A stretch of DNA of 64,000 nucleotides from Taibaiella sp. (GCA_019638495.1 JAHBTQ010000001.1:1231408-1295407), one strand, 5' to 3'; positions 8,120 through 16,845 are shown, counted from the stretch's first letter. The notes: generated from the letters alone by a model not told the origin. Translations and numbers: made by a program.

Positions 8120-9307
8120 ATGCGCAAATCTTCTATTTCTAAAATTTTCGGTCTGGTAGCGTTGGCATTGAGCGGCCTTTATGGCTGCAAGAGGTCAAAC
8201 AATATTGACAATAGCAACGGCATCCAGACGCCCTATGGTCTTTTCTTTGCAGATTCAGCCGGCGCCCTATACCTTACCAATGATGGCAGGGAATACAAGG
8301 GGCCGCTCTTTCCACCGGACGGTAAGAGTTCCAGGGCATTGGTTACATCGGGCAACAATATTCTCTGGGCGAAAACACACCTTTATTATAGCAACAACAA
8401 CGGTAGGAATTTCAATCCTTCCTACGATACGTTGCAGTCATTTCCATTTACTGATTGCAGCAACAGAACGCGCAACACAAACAACAGTATGCTGATAAAC
8501 CTCACCAGCTGGGAGAATCGCGTATACACAATATCCGATTCCAAGGACAATGCTAAGAACTGGCTGGGCGTATTGTTTAGTGACAATTTTGGTAACCCGG
8601 GCTCATGGAGCCTTGATGGCTCTTACGACACAGACAAGGTGGGCAAAACACCCGTGCGCATGTATTCTTACACTCAGCTCAAAAACGGTGTTCTCTGTGG
8701 TCTTGCTTTCTCCGGGCCGGGAGATAACGATAACGTGCACCCGCGCAATTTCGTAAAGACTAGTAAGGACCCTAATTCTTACGCCGCGAGGTGGTATGAG
8801 GCCACTGCCAACCCGGACAACAGAAGTTACATCTACCTGGGGAATATGGGCGGCACTCCGCTTCCTCCTTATGGCTCTGTGCTCACAGATACCGGGTTCT
8901 TTACCCTGGGCCACATGGTAAACAGGCTCATCGCCATCGATGCCAAGTGCCACTACGGTGCATGGTATAGTGATGATACAGGCAAAAACTGGAAGCCTTA
9001 TTCAGGCCTGCCTGCTAATACGTCACTGTTGTGCATTGACGCGCCATTTGAGAAGGTTTGCCTCATTGGCACAGCAGGAAAAGGCCTCTGGATACTCAAC
9101 TCACATACTGATGTTTGGGAGCCTTGCAACAAGGGTATCGGCTCCAATGTTACTGTGCGTAGCATTGTAGGCAAGAAGAACATCTACAAGAACGGCACTG
9201 AGCGTGAGCTTATCTATGTTGCTGCCAATGACGGTATCTATGAGAGCTCAGATGGTGGTCTTAACTGGACCAAGACCATCGGGGGCAACTACGTTTCGGT
9301 CTACTAG
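8120..9307 (+). CDS. Lipoprotein with BNR/Asp-box beta-propeller repeats
   Basis: The 395-residue protein has a lipobox LYGC with lipidated Cys23. The rest contains repeated S-x-D-x-G-x-x-W turns, the Asp-box signature: YSDDTGKNWKPYSG near residue 285, ESSDGGLNWTKT near the end, and weaker copies such as YSNNNGRNF. This predicts a sialidase/photosystem-assembly-type propeller. The catalytic Arg triad of sialidases is not recognisable, so a binding role is more likely than hydrolysis. The stop overlaps the end of the convergent S4-domain gene by 4 bp. The exact ligand is unknown. Confidence 0.75.
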   Translation: MRKSSISKIFGLVALALSGLYGCKRSNNIDNSNGIQTPYGLFFADSAGALYLTNDGREYKGPLFPPDGKSSRALVTSGNNILWAKTHLYYSNNNGRNFNPSYDTLQSFPFTDCSNRTRNTNNSMLINLTSWENRVYTISDSKDNAKNWLGVLFSDNFGNPGSWSLDGSYDTDKVGKTPVRMYSYTQLKNGVLCGLAFSGPGDNDNVHPRNFVKTSKDPNSYAARWYEATANPDNRSYIYLGNMGGTPLPPYGSVLTDTGFFTLGHMVNRLIAIDAKCHYGAWYSDDTGKNWKPYSGLPANTSLLCIDAPFEKVCLIGTAGKGLWILNSHTDVWEPCNKGIGSNVTVRSIVGKKNIYKNGTERELIYVAANDGIYESSDGGLNWTKTIGGNYVSVY

Positions 9308-9693
9308 TCTTCGGAACCACCACTCAAAAAATCTTCCAGGTCACGCCGCTGTTTCTTAGTGGGGTGACCTGTTTTACTTAGGCGCTTACCCGTGTAGAAA
9401 CTTGGTGCAAGTGCATGTTGTGGAATCTTGTCTTCTTCAGGCGTCACATCCACATAGTGTTTTATGGCCTCCTCATAGCCCACGCGTTTATCTATCAGTC
9501 CGGTCACCTCTATTGTCTTCCTGCCCGCCTCGGTCTTCACCTGGTATTGCTCGCCTATGCTCACTGAGCGTGATGGCTTCACCGCGGCGCCATTCATTTT
9601 TACCTTGCCACTATCAATAGCATCGGTAGCCTGCGTACGCGTCTTAAACAGGCGGATAGACCACAGGTACTTATCTAATCTAGGCTTTTCCAT
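9304..9693 (-). CDS. hslR: S4-domain RNA-binding protein, Hsp15 (HslR)-like
   Basis: The 129-residue protein opens with an S4 domain: RLDKYLWSIRLFKTRTQATD, then a GKVKMNG turn and SVSIGEQYQV strand. The tail is basic (SKTGHPTKKQRRDLEDF) as in Hsp15, which binds 50S subunits carrying stalled nascent chains. Length and tail match this family better than rRNA pseudouridine synthases, which would have a catalytic domain. The ATG lies only 7 nt after a TACCTTTG promoter box, so the mRNA may have almost no leader. It converges with, and overlaps by 4 bp, the propeller lipoprotein gene. Confidence 0.85.
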   Translation of the reverse strand: MEKPRLDKYLWSIRLFKTRTQATDAIDSGKVKMNGAAVKPSRSVSIGEQYQVKTEAGRKTIEVTGLIDKRVGYEEAIKHYVDVTPEEDKIPQHALAPSFYTGKRLSKTGHPTKKQRRDLEDFLSGGSED

Positions 9694-9700
9694 AGTGTCA

Positions 9701-9708
9701 CAAAGGTA
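9701..9708 (-). promoter_or_regulatory. -7 promoter box of the hslR-like gene
   Basis: On the minus strand this reads TACCTTTG, with 7 nt between it and the ATG (9691-9693). Transcription would start at or next to the start codon. Confidence 0.55.
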
Positions 9709-9726
9709 CAGACTGGAAAGTACTCA

Positions 9727-10191
9727 TCACGGCATACTATGCATTATGGTGGTTGCACTATTTCCACTTGTACGCCAGTAGCGATAGTATACAAGGCTGT
9801 CACTTATGTAGTAATAGGTGATTGTGGATGCGGCATAGTAGCCATCGCACTCCCTGCACTTGTACACATTACATTCATCAGTTGAGCTGTCATAAGTGTA
9901 CAGGCGATTACTATAGCTTAGGTGTGCATATATATTCGAATCATTCAGAACCTCTATCCACATCGTATCAGCAACATCATAGGTCGTATCCTCGTATCCT
10001 TTCGTGCAGAGCCAGCAGACGTAACGATATGTGCCCTCTAGATCATAAGTGCCATGCGATCCCAATTTCTTTGTGAAGGCTGTCTTCGAAATATCTGGAA
10101 CTACCGGAGTAAAGGTTTTCTTATGGCAGCCAAATACGGCAAATGCCAGCATTGAAGCAACAAATGCGACAGTAATTTTCGGGCCATTCAT
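9727..10191 (-). CDS. Small lipoprotein of unknown function
   Basis: The 154-residue product has a signal sequence with lipobox VFGC (Cys22) followed by HKKTFTPVVPD. The mature part is rich in Tyr, Thr and Asp and contains several Cys: YVCWLCTKGYED, DECNVYKCRECDGYY. The two CxxC pairs could form disulfides in the periplasm or bind metal. I do not recognise the family. It sits alone between hslR and the response regulator, and the 238 bp upstream hold no visible gene. Confidence 0.6.
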   Translation of the reverse strand: MNGPKITVAFVASMLAFAVFGCHKKTFTPVVPDISKTAFTKKLGSHGTYDLEGTYRYVCWLCTKGYEDTTYDVADTMWIEVLNDSNIYAHLSYSNRLYTYDSSTDECNVYKCRECDGYYAASTITYYYISDSLVYYRYWRTSGNSATTIMHSMP

Positions 10192-10392
10192 CTCTTCATT
10201 TAAACAAAAAATGTGCCAGAACTGCTATGCCTAACAATTACTTTGTACCACCAATACGGTATGAAATATATGCCCCTCCTATATAGCCGTCTTTTCGCAG
10301 CTTTTAGGTAAGTAATTTGATCTCACATGTTTGGAGCCTGGCTTAGGTCTATCCGTAACCTTGAGTAAATCCCTGCGATAATCTTAAGTAAC

Positions 10393-10430
10393 ACCTCCCT
10401 CTCCTTAGGAGAGGGTCGGGGAGAGGTTTC
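10393..10430. repeat. CCTCTCC palindromic dispersed repeat, copy A
   Basis: The sequence contains CCCTCTCCTTAGGAGAGGG, a near-perfect hairpin, followed by TCGGGGAGAGG. On the minus strand it reads CCTCTCCCCGACCCTCTCC and then the hairpin return. The copy abuts the stop codon of the response-regulator gene. Other copies are at 15508-15545, 30641-30680 and 51376-51412. Confidence 0.85.
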
Positions 10431-11062
10431 TAAATAAACTTATTATCCCGTGCAGTCTTTATTGCGTCTGCCTTGGAGTGTACATCCAGCTTGTGGTAGA
10501 TGTTCTTAATGTGTGATTTTACTGTCTCCAGGTCTATGAAGAGTTCCTCGGCTATGCGCTTGCGGCTCTTGCCGGTGGCTATCTGCTCCAGTATTTCGGT
10601 TTCCCGGCGGGTGAGGGGAGTAGCTTCATTTCGCTTGAAGGAGGATATAACCATGCGGGCTATGTGCGCGCTCATGGGGCCGCCACCCTCCATCACCTCA
10701 TGTATGGCCGCCACAATTTTCTCCGGTGGTGTGTTCTTGGTAAGGTAGCCCGCAGCACCATTGCCCAATGCGCGGAATATGAGCATCTCCTGCTCATAAA
10801 CAGTGAGTATGAGTATGTGCGCATCAGGTATCAGTTTTTTCAGCTTGGGCAGCGCCTCCACACCCGAGATGCCCGGTAGCTCCACGTCCAGCAAAATCAC
10901 ATCAGGGTTGTCGTGCACTATCTTACGCGAGGCCTCCTCAAAGGACGCATAGGTGCCGCAGATCTTGTAACCATTCGTATTCCCTATCAGGAAGGCATAG
11001 CCCTCGCGAATAGTTTCATCGTCCTCAATTATGGCAACATGTATATCCAGGTCACGTTTCAT
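10430..11062 (-). CDS. LuxR/NarL-family response regulator
   Basis: The 210-residue protein has a receiver domain (residues 7-125) with acidic pocket Glu13-Asp14-Asp15, phosphoacceptor Asp59, Thr87 and Lys109. A GerE-type DNA-binding HTH follows (about 148-205), with LTRRETEILEQIATGKSRKRIAEEL and LETVKSHIKNIYHKL. All key phosphotransfer residues are present. It lies 46 bp downstream of the propeller histidine kinase on the same strand, so the two should form a two-component operon. A palindromic repeat touches its stop codon and may act as its transcript end. Confidence 0.93.
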   Translation of the reverse strand: MKRDLDIHVAIIEDDETIREGYAFLIGNTNGYKICGTYASFEEASRKIVHDNPDVILLDVELPGISGVEALPKLKKLIPDAHILILTVYEQEMLIFRALGNGAAGYLTKNTPPEKIVAAIHEVMEGGGPMSAHIARMVISSFKRNEATPLTRRETEILEQIATGKSRKRIAEELFIDLETVKSHIKNIYHKLDVHSKADAIKTARDNKFI

Positions 11063-11108
11063 GGTAACGGTATTTTAGTAAAGTTCGGCAAAAAGAGGGT
11101 GAGGCTTC

Positions 11109-14057
11109 TCACCTTTTTGGCGGTATTTTGAAGGTAAGGGTGATGATGGTGCCCTTGCCCGGTCGCGAGTCAATGTATAGTTTTCCGTGCAGCCTGCCGG
11201 CACGGGTGTCCATATTGGCGAGGCCATTTCCCTTCTTGGCAGCGTGCACGTCAAAGCCCTCGCCATCATCCTTTAGCACGATATGCAGGGTGTCTTTGGG
11301 CTTCACGAACACTTCCATCATCACTGTTCTTGCATTGGCATATTTCAGGCAGTTGTTCAGCGCTTCCTTGAATATCATTATCAGGTTGCGGCTCATTTCC
11401 ATATCCAGCCTGTAGCGCTGCCATTCGTTGCTGGTGCCGTTAAAGACGAACTGTATGTCTGTATCTGCAAACAGTTCGTTGCCAAAGTCGCGTATACGCA
11501 GCAATATCTCGTATAGCTGATCGTTAGATGGCTTGAGCGACCACAGTATATCGCGGGTGCCGCTATAGAGCTGCTGGGTATTATCCTGTATCTGCCCCAG
11601 TATGCGTGCTGTTTCCGGTGTCAGTGTCACTTTGTTCTTCAGCACATTTGCCAGCACATTTATGCGCGTTAGCTTGTTGCCTATCTCATCATGAAAGTCC
11701 TCAGCCGTTCTCAGCCTCACCTTGCCCTGCTCTTCAGTGCGCAGACGGTCCAGCAGCCGCTGCCTGCGCTCCTTGCGACGGGTGTAGGAGTATTGCACAA
11801 ATATCCCCAGTAGCAGCATGCCCCCCAGCACCACAAACCTGAACCAGCTTGTCTTTTGAAAGGGTGTGATGATCTCAAAGCTATAGGAGAGCTCCGGAGC
11901 GGCTGTGCCGGCATCGCTCCTGCACTGCACCCTGAAGGTATAGTTGCCCGGAGGCAGGGCAGAGTAGGTCACAGAATTGGTCGTAGACCAGTCGGACCAC
12001 GGGGCATCCAGCCCATCCATACGGTAGCGGTAAAGTGCCTGCTGCGCTCCGCTCAGCGTTATGGCCTGGAAGGTGAAGGCGATGTTGTTTTTCTTGTAGG
12101 GTAGCTGCAGGTTGCAGGGAATGTTATACCATTTGTCTGTGCTGTCATACCACCTTGGGTCTATCACATTTTCGCCTGCTATTTTCAATGACTGCAGCAC
12201 TATGTGCGACGGGCTGGACGATACCGCCGCAGTATTGGGGTCGTAATGCAGGGCGCCATTGGTTGTGCCAAACCATATACTTCCGTCAGGTTGTTTCAGC
12301 ACGGCATTTATGTTGCTTTCCATGCCCATTATGCCCTGCGACTTGCCATAGAAGTTTATCACGGGTTCGCCATCTTCTCTCAGTGCTATCTTGTGTATAC
12401 CGAATCCGGTTCCCACCCACACATTGCCATCATTGTCGGCCACTATGTTGTAAATGAAGTCTGAGCGCAGTCCGTCATTTTTGCCGATAACACGCACTTT
12501 GTGCGTACGCATATTGTAGCGCAGCACGCCATAGTCGCCGGTGCCCAACCATAGCTCATCGCCCCGCCTAATGAAGCATTGTACCTGGGCACTGTCTACA
12601 AGAGTGTGGGTAACAAACGGCGCGGCTTCACCCGCGTGAAAGAGGCGCAGCCCCCCTTCTGTGGCTATAAGCGTACTATCGAAGCCGATAGTGAGGAATG
12701 AATAGACGGGGCTATTGTTGGTGTCTGCCCGTTTGAATGTGCCTTCTTCCAGTACCATTACACCATCCTTAAAGCCTATCCAGAGCCGCGCAAACGTGTC
12801 TATGTACAGGCTGCTGATATAGTTTGAAGGAAAGGGTTGGTCCGGTGTTGCATACTGTTTGAAGATGCCATTCTCATAAAGCCACAGGCCCCTGCCTCGT
12901 GTTCCTATCCACAGGCCTGTGTAGGGAGCGTAGCAAAGCGCCATGATCTGTGGCATGGGGTTAGATGGAAAGAAGAGCGGGTTTATCTTCCGGTCTTTGA
13001 ACACGTATAGCCCCGCATCGTAGGTGCCCACAAAAAGGGAATCGCTGCCATTTGTGGTAATGGCCATTACCTGTGCGCTGGGCAGACCTGTGCTCTCATC
13101 CAGCCCGGTGAATTGTGTACCGGAAAATCTGAATACGCCCTGCCCGTCACTAGCCATCCATATGCTGCCCTCTGCATCGCGCAAAACGTTGTTGATAGTA
13201 TTGTCTGTGAGGCCGTTGCGCTTGCTGAAGTGCTGCATGCCTACGCTGTCTATACGCACCACGCCGCTGGTGGTGCCCACCCATAACACTCCTCTGTTGT
13301 CCTCTGTTGCAGAGGTTGCTGCAAGGCCGGCTACGGGTTCGTCGCCCCCTGCCATATAGGGTATAGCCGCCCTGCCATTGAACTTGTAAAGGCCGCCACC
13401 ACAGGTAAGCCAAACCTTGTCGCGACCGGTGGCAAATATGTGGTCTATAACGGTGGGCGCATCGGCACGAACCGGTACAGACAGCCATTTCCCACCTCTG
13501 TACCTGTAGAGCGCGGAATCTGTGCCCAGCCACAGGCCTTGCCCGTTTGCCGCGATTGTCTTTGCAGTGGTGTTACCGGGTAAGGGCAGGTAGTGCATCT
13601 TTCTGTTTGTAACATAGTAAACGTCTCCCTGTACACGCCACCAGGTAGTGTCCCTCGCCACCACTATTTGCTGAATGTGGCTTTGAGTTCTGCCCGGCAG
13701 TGGCTGCCGGTGGTAGTGTGTGAAGCTGCGTCCGTCAAACATCGAAAGGCCCTCGGAAGTGCCTATCCATATGTTGCCATGGCTGTCTGCCGCCAGCGCA
13801 CGAATAATATTGTTGAGCAGACCGTTCCTCACCGTGTAGCTGGTGAAATTCTTGCCATCGAACCGGGATAGCCCGCCTACCGTACCTATCCATAAGTTGC
13901 CTATACTGTCCTGCGCCAGGCACGTCGCCTGCGACTGCACCAGCCCATCCTCCACGCTCAGGTTGTGAAAGTGATAGCGCTGTGCCATAAGCCCAGTGGG
14001 CAGCAGCAGGCACAGCAGCACGAGCAGGTAGTTTGTATGGTGTCGGGAGCAAGACAT
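11109..14057 (-). CDS. Two-component beta-propeller sensor histidine kinase (NarL-partner type)
   Basis: The 982-residue protein begins with a signal peptide (ending GLMAQ). About 12-14 two-component propeller repeats (GNLWIGT..GLSRFDG and variants, as WVGTGFGIHK) fill residues 25-620, followed by a Y_Y_Y domain (YRYRMDGLDAPWSDW ... LPPGNYTFRVQC), a single membrane helix near 735-755, a HisKA_3 dimerisation helix with FHDEIGNKL (phospho-His789), and a HATPase domain with an N box (EALNNCLKYA), G1 (DDGEGFD) and GNGLANM. This is the sensor kind that detects an extracytoplasmic ligand, often glycans in Bacteroidota, though the ligand here is unknown. Unlike hybrid versions it has no receiver or AraC domain; the separate LuxR regulator 46 bp downstream fills that role. 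Confidence 0.93.
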   Translation of the reverse strand: MSCSRHHTNYLLVLLCLLLPTGLMAQRYHFHNLSVEDGLVQSQATCLAQDSIGNLWIGTVGGLSRFDGKNFTSYTVRNGLLNNIIRALAADSHGNIWIGTSEGLSMFDGRSFTHYHRQPLPGRTQSHIQQIVVARDTTWWRVQGDVYYVTNRKMHYLPLPGNTTAKTIAANGQGLWLGTDSALYRYRGGKWLSVPVRADAPTVIDHIFATGRDKVWLTCGGGLYKFNGRAAIPYMAGGDEPVAGLAATSATEDNRGVLWVGTTSGVVRIDSVGMQHFSKRNGLTDNTINNVLRDAEGSIWMASDGQGVFRFSGTQFTGLDESTGLPSAQVMAITTNGSDSLFVGTYDAGLYVFKDRKINPLFFPSNPMPQIMALCYAPYTGLWIGTRGRGLWLYENGIFKQYATPDQPFPSNYISSLYIDTFARLWIGFKDGVMVLEEGTFKRADTNNSPVYSFLTIGFDSTLIATEGGLRLFHAGEAAPFVTHTLVDSAQVQCFIRRGDELWLGTGDYGVLRYNMRTHKVRVIGKNDGLRSDFIYNIVADNDGNVWVGTGFGIHKIALREDGEPVINFYGKSQGIMGMESNINAVLKQPDGSIWFGTTNGALHYDPNTAAVSSSPSHIVLQSLKIAGENVIDPRWYDSTDKWYNIPCNLQLPYKKNNIAFTFQAITLSGAQQALYRYRMDGLDAPWSDWSTTNSVTYSALPPGNYTFRVQCRSDAGTAAPELSYSFEIITPFQKTSWFRFVVLGGMLLLGIFVQYSYTRRKERRQRLLDRLRTEEQGKVRLRTAEDFHDEIGNKLTRINVLANVLKNKVTLTPETARILGQIQDNTQQLYSGTRDILWSLKPSNDQLYEILLRIRDFGNELFADTDIQFVFNGTSNEWQRYRLDMEMSRNLIMIFKEALNNCLKYANARTVMMEVFVKPKDTLHIVLKDDGEGFDVHAAKKGNGLANMDTRAGRLHGKLYIDSRPGKGTIITLTFKIPPKR

Positions 14058-14145
14058 ATTTCCTCCGTGAAATTAAATGATATGCGGTAAAGAAAACTGC
14101 CCCATTAAGTGCCACTTTTTTTGCAGTAGCGCGATGCTTAGCGAC

Positions 14146-14180
14146 AAAAAGGGGCGCCGCCCTATGCGACACCCCTTTTT
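14146..14180 (-). terminator. Bidirectional terminator hairpin
   Basis: AAAAAGGGG (14146-14154) pairs with CCCCTTTTT (14172-14180); an inner CGC/GCG can extend the stem. On the minus strand the arm ends in TTTTT, so it should end transcription of the T9SS protein gene 14202-15212. Confidence 0.7.
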
Positions 14181-14201
14181 GGCAGTTGTGGCAATGAGAT
14201 T

Positions 14202-15212
14202 TTAGCGTACTATCAGCTTAGCAGTTTCAGGTGCCTGCCCTTCAGAGGCTACGCGCAGCAGGTAGGTGCCGGTGGGTATCTCGTTCAGGGGAAGTGTAAC
14301 ATGGTCGGTATGCTCACTAGTGCTGCTCAGCAACTCGCGGCCGGCTATATCAAGTACTGATATGGTTGTACGGTCCCTGTTTTCTCCGAACTGTATGTTC
14401 ACAACGCCTTGTGCTGGGTTAGGGTACACGTTAATGCTGCCGCGGCTTGCTACGTCACCAATACCCGTTGTGGGAGGGGGAGGTGTAGCCTTATAGTACT
14501 TCGCATCGTTCAAGTACCATGTGCCACTACCGCTGGTATCATAGTTGAGCGTGGCAAGAGGTGTGTGTATACCGGCTGCAAACCAGCTATAGCTCTCGGT
14601 CCGTGACCTGTTTACCTGCGGCATGCCCATGAAGTTGCTGCTATCCTGCTGAATTGTAGTCGTTTGCACGCGAAGTACGTTTGTGAAGGTGCCATTCGGC
14701 AGTTTCAATGTGCCCCACGCATCGGCGGTTACTGTATTGTATGTATTGAAGTAGATGTCAAAACCCATAATGCTGAATGTCATGCCCGATGTGTCCTTGA
14801 ATGTAGAACCATAGGTAAACGGATAGGCCGTCATTTTGCGTGGGTCGGTGAAGTGAATATAGTTAGTGTCAGAGTATGCGCCTATCATTTGCAGACCGTC
14901 AGCTCCTGAGATGCCGTAAGAGTAGTCGCTATCAGTGCGCATTACGATGTTGGCGCCGGGGAAAGAATCGCAGTAAGGGGTAGCCGCGCAATTCAGGAAG
15001 AAAGTTGTATCGCTGTCTATCTTCACCAGGCTGCTCATATCCCAGGTTACAGAGGCACCGGCAGCGCCTGAGTCAACACCGGCAGTGTCAACAGAGTAGC
15101 CATAAAAAATGTCTCCGGCTACGGGAGCGTTACCTGCTTTGGTGAGTGTGGGCTGGGCAAAGGCGGCGAAGGTGGATGCCAGGAAAAGGCACAGTAAAAT
15201 TGTCTTGTTCAT
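14202..15212 (-). CDS. Secreted protein with T9SS type A sorting domain
   Basis: I chose the ATG at 15212 because it starts a standard signal peptide (MNKTILLCLFLASTFAAFAQ); an upstream in-frame start would add 13 polar residues before it. The mature protein is about 316 residues. The body is a beta-rich domain I cannot name, with GDIFYGYSVDTAGVDSGAAG near the start. The final 75 residues form a T9SS sorting domain (VYPNPAQGVVNIQF ... GTYLLRV). A Pro-rich TPPPPTTG linker separates the two. Export across the outer membrane is inferred. A terminator follows it. Confidence 0.88.
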   Translation of the reverse strand: MNKTILLCLFLASTFAAFAQPTLTKAGNAPVAGDIFYGYSVDTAGVDSGAAGASVTWDMSSLVKIDSDTTFFLNCAATPYCDSFPGANIVMRTDSDYSYGISGADGLQMIGAYSDTNYIHFTDPRKMTAYPFTYGSTFKDTSGMTFSIMGFDIYFNTYNTVTADAWGTLKLPNGTFTNVLRVQTTTIQQDSSNFMGMPQVNRSRTESYSWFAAGIHTPLATLNYDTSGSGTWYLNDAKYYKATPPPPTTGIGDVASRGSINVYPNPAQGVVNIQFGENRDRTTISVLDIAGRELLSSTSEHTDHVTLPLNEIPTGTYLLRVASEGQAPETAKLIVR

Positions 15213-15399
15213 AAACGTTGGTTTGATGTTTGTTTGAGGGAAAGACGCCACCCCAGACGTTTACCCCCATGCGTTAACATTACTTTATACTTTGAGTTAG
15301 AACCTCTTGGAAAAGATGTAATGCGGATGCGCCACAGAAAGTGGAACGAAAAGATTCACATTATAAAAGGAGATGAACGCTAGTTTGAGTTATCGTATC

Positions 15400-15475
15400 G
15401 GCGGTTGCAAACCGCCTGCTTGAGTGGGGCACAGGTTGACACACGCACATAGCTACGCGCCAAACCTGCGCCAGT
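15400..15475. repeat. Composite palindromic intergenic repeat
   Basis: The 346-bp gap 15213-15558 holds no gene that I can see. Within it GGCGGTT (15400-15406) and AACCGCC (15410-15416) form a tight hairpin. Next to it, an outer imperfect pair TGGGGCACAGGTT (15425-15437) and AAACCTGCGCCA encloses a second palindrome around CATAGCTACG. This looks like a stacked REP-type unit rather than a coding sequence. Confidence 0.5.
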
Positions 15476-15507
15476 GAATACGCACTCTTTCCCTGCGCTC
15501 ACTCGTC

Positions 15508-15545
15508 ACCTCCCTCTCTCTCGGAGAGGGTCGGGGAGAGGTTTC
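15508..15545. repeat. CCTCTCC palindromic dispersed repeat, copy B
   Basis: CCCTCTCTCTCGGAGAGGG followed by TCGGGGAGAGG matches copies A, C and D. It ends two bases before the promoter box of the downstream UbiA-like gene and so lies where a -33 element would be expected. Confidence 0.85.
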
Positions 15546-15546
15546 T

Positions 15547-15554
15547 TATCTTTG
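15547..15554 (+). promoter_or_regulatory. -7 promoter box
   Basis: TAtcTTTG ends 4 nt before the GTG start at 15559, too close for a normal leader. No TTTG -33 element is seen because repeat copy B occupies that position. Confidence 0.5.
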
Positions 15555-15558
15555 CTTT

Positions 15559-16389
15559 GTGAAAGCCCTGGCCCGCTTTGGCGACTTTCTTGTTGCAACC
15601 TGCATATTTACTGCGTTTTGTGCGCTGGGCCTTTGCCTTGCTACAGAGCGGCTGTTGTTTCCTGAAATGCTGCCGCTCACAGATAGTCTTCATCTTATGG
15701 TGTTTGGCAGCACGCTGGTGGTCTACAACCTGCCCCGCATGCTGCCCCGGGTTTATGGATCGCCCCGCCCACGGCATCCGCTAAGGCCCTGGTTTTTTGT
15801 GTTCTTCGCTGCCGGTATCATTATCATGTTGCCGGGGGTGTTGCACCTGGGCAAGGACATACTGGTGGTAGGAACCGTGCTTGGTTTGCTGGCCTTCTCC
15901 TATTTTCTGCCGTCACTGCCCAGCCGTCGCCGCCTGCGCGACTATGGCATTGTGAAGATAGTGGTGCTCACCGCCGTGTGGACAGTAGCCACCGCTGTGC
16001 TGCCCATGATGTACGTAAACGTTGCGGTGAGCAACTACCCCTTTGAACTGTTGCTGCGGTTTGTCTTCGTCTTTGCGCTGTGTGTGCTCTTCGACATACG
16101 TGATATGGAGCTTGACAGCAGCCGCAACATACGCACACTGCCCAATCGTATAGGCATGAAGAGCGCGTACATACTTGTACACATCTCCCTCGTTGTGTTT
16201 GTGGCACTCAGCGTTATGCAGCACCTGCGCCATCCACACCTGGGGCGCCTCATAGCCGCGATCATCACTGCCATCGTCACAGCACTCGTAGCAGAGTATG
16301 TGCGCCGTCATCCCGGCCACAAAGCCTTTGTGGCCATGACGGATGGTATGATGTTGCTTTATTCGGTTCTTGTGTTAGTCACTAACTAA
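15559..16389 (+). CDS. UbiA-like membrane prenyltransferase family protein
   Basis: The 276-residue protein has about eight hydrophobic segments. Between segments it carries LFDIRDMELDSSRNIRTLPNRIG (about residues 173-195), closely resembling the second Asp-rich motif (DxRDxExD) of UbiA prenyltransferases that attach polyprenyl chains to aromatic acceptors in the membrane. The first Asp-rich motif (NDxxDxxxD) is missing: the matching loop reads VVYNLPRMLPRVYG. Catalysis by the usual two-metal route is therefore doubtful. GTG is the likely start; the next Met is about 35 residues in and would remove the first membrane helix. No quinone, heme or carotenoid genes are adjacent. Confidence 0.65.
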   Translation: MKALARFGDFLVATCIFTAFCALGLCLATERLLFPEMLPLTDSLHLMVFGSTLVVYNLPRMLPRVYGSPRPRHPLRPWFFVFFAAGIIIMLPGVLHLGKDILVVGTVLGLLAFSYFLPSLPSRRRLRDYGIVKIVVLTAVWTVATAVLPMMYVNVAVSNYPFELLLRFVFVFALCVLFDIRDMELDSSRNIRTLPNRIGMKSAYILVHISLVVFVALSVMQHLRHPHLGRLIAAIITAIVTALVAEYVRRHPGHKAFVAMTDGMMLLYSVLVLVTN

Positions 16390-16395
16390 ATTCCA

Positions 16396-16413
16396 TCCCG
16401 ATAGCTATCGGGA
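16396..16413. repeat. Perfect 18-bp palindrome TCCCGATAGCTATCGGGA
   Basis: A 9-bp inverted repeat with no spacer lies just after the UbiA-like gene. It may serve as transcript end or protein-binding site. No T-run follows. Confidence 0.6.
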
Positions 16414-16565
16414 CCAAATTCCAAATCGTGCTACTTCCGGTTTTGCTGCTGACTAAAAAAGCGGAAGTGATTTTTCTAATTCATTAATTATCAAGCAACT
16501 GATTTTCCGGCTACTTCCGATTTGCTTCCGGTTTTTTCCGGTGGCTTCCGCCTCCGCCCAGCTAT

Positions 16566-16622
16566 TGTCACGTCCTGATTTTGGTTGACACTTTTAGTTG
16601 GAAAATCCTGCTTTTGGTTGAC
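16566..16622 (+). mobile_element. Solitary IS21-like terminal repeat relic
   Basis: The sequence starts TGTCACGTCCTGATTTTGG and contains two copies of TCCTG(A/C)TTTTGGTTGAC, 36 bp apart (16573 and 16606). A TG terminus with nested direct repeats near the end is the style of IS21-family elements. No istA or istB gene and no matching opposite end are visible, so this would be a left-over end. The assignment is from pattern only. Confidence 0.35.
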
Positions 16623-16845
16623 GCCAACACGCGAAAAGTCTACTCCCCTATTAAAGGTCATCATTAATACGGCATAGGCAAAAATGAAAATCAATGATAG
16701 TGCTAAAACGAGGGTGTGATAAGACGGAGGAGTGGTGTGATAAAACGTTTTTGCTGATAAAGCCGGCCAGGTTCTACGGCTGTCGTTAGGACGGCAGACG
16801 GAATCTACAGCCAACTGGGCATACCCTTTACCGCTCTGATTTTGC

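Noticed and set aside
16491..16814. Minus-strand open frame of 107 codons with one hydrophobic stretch
   Set aside because: Its second half is just the translation of the nested IS21-like direct repeats, and no promoter box or homology-like pattern supports it.
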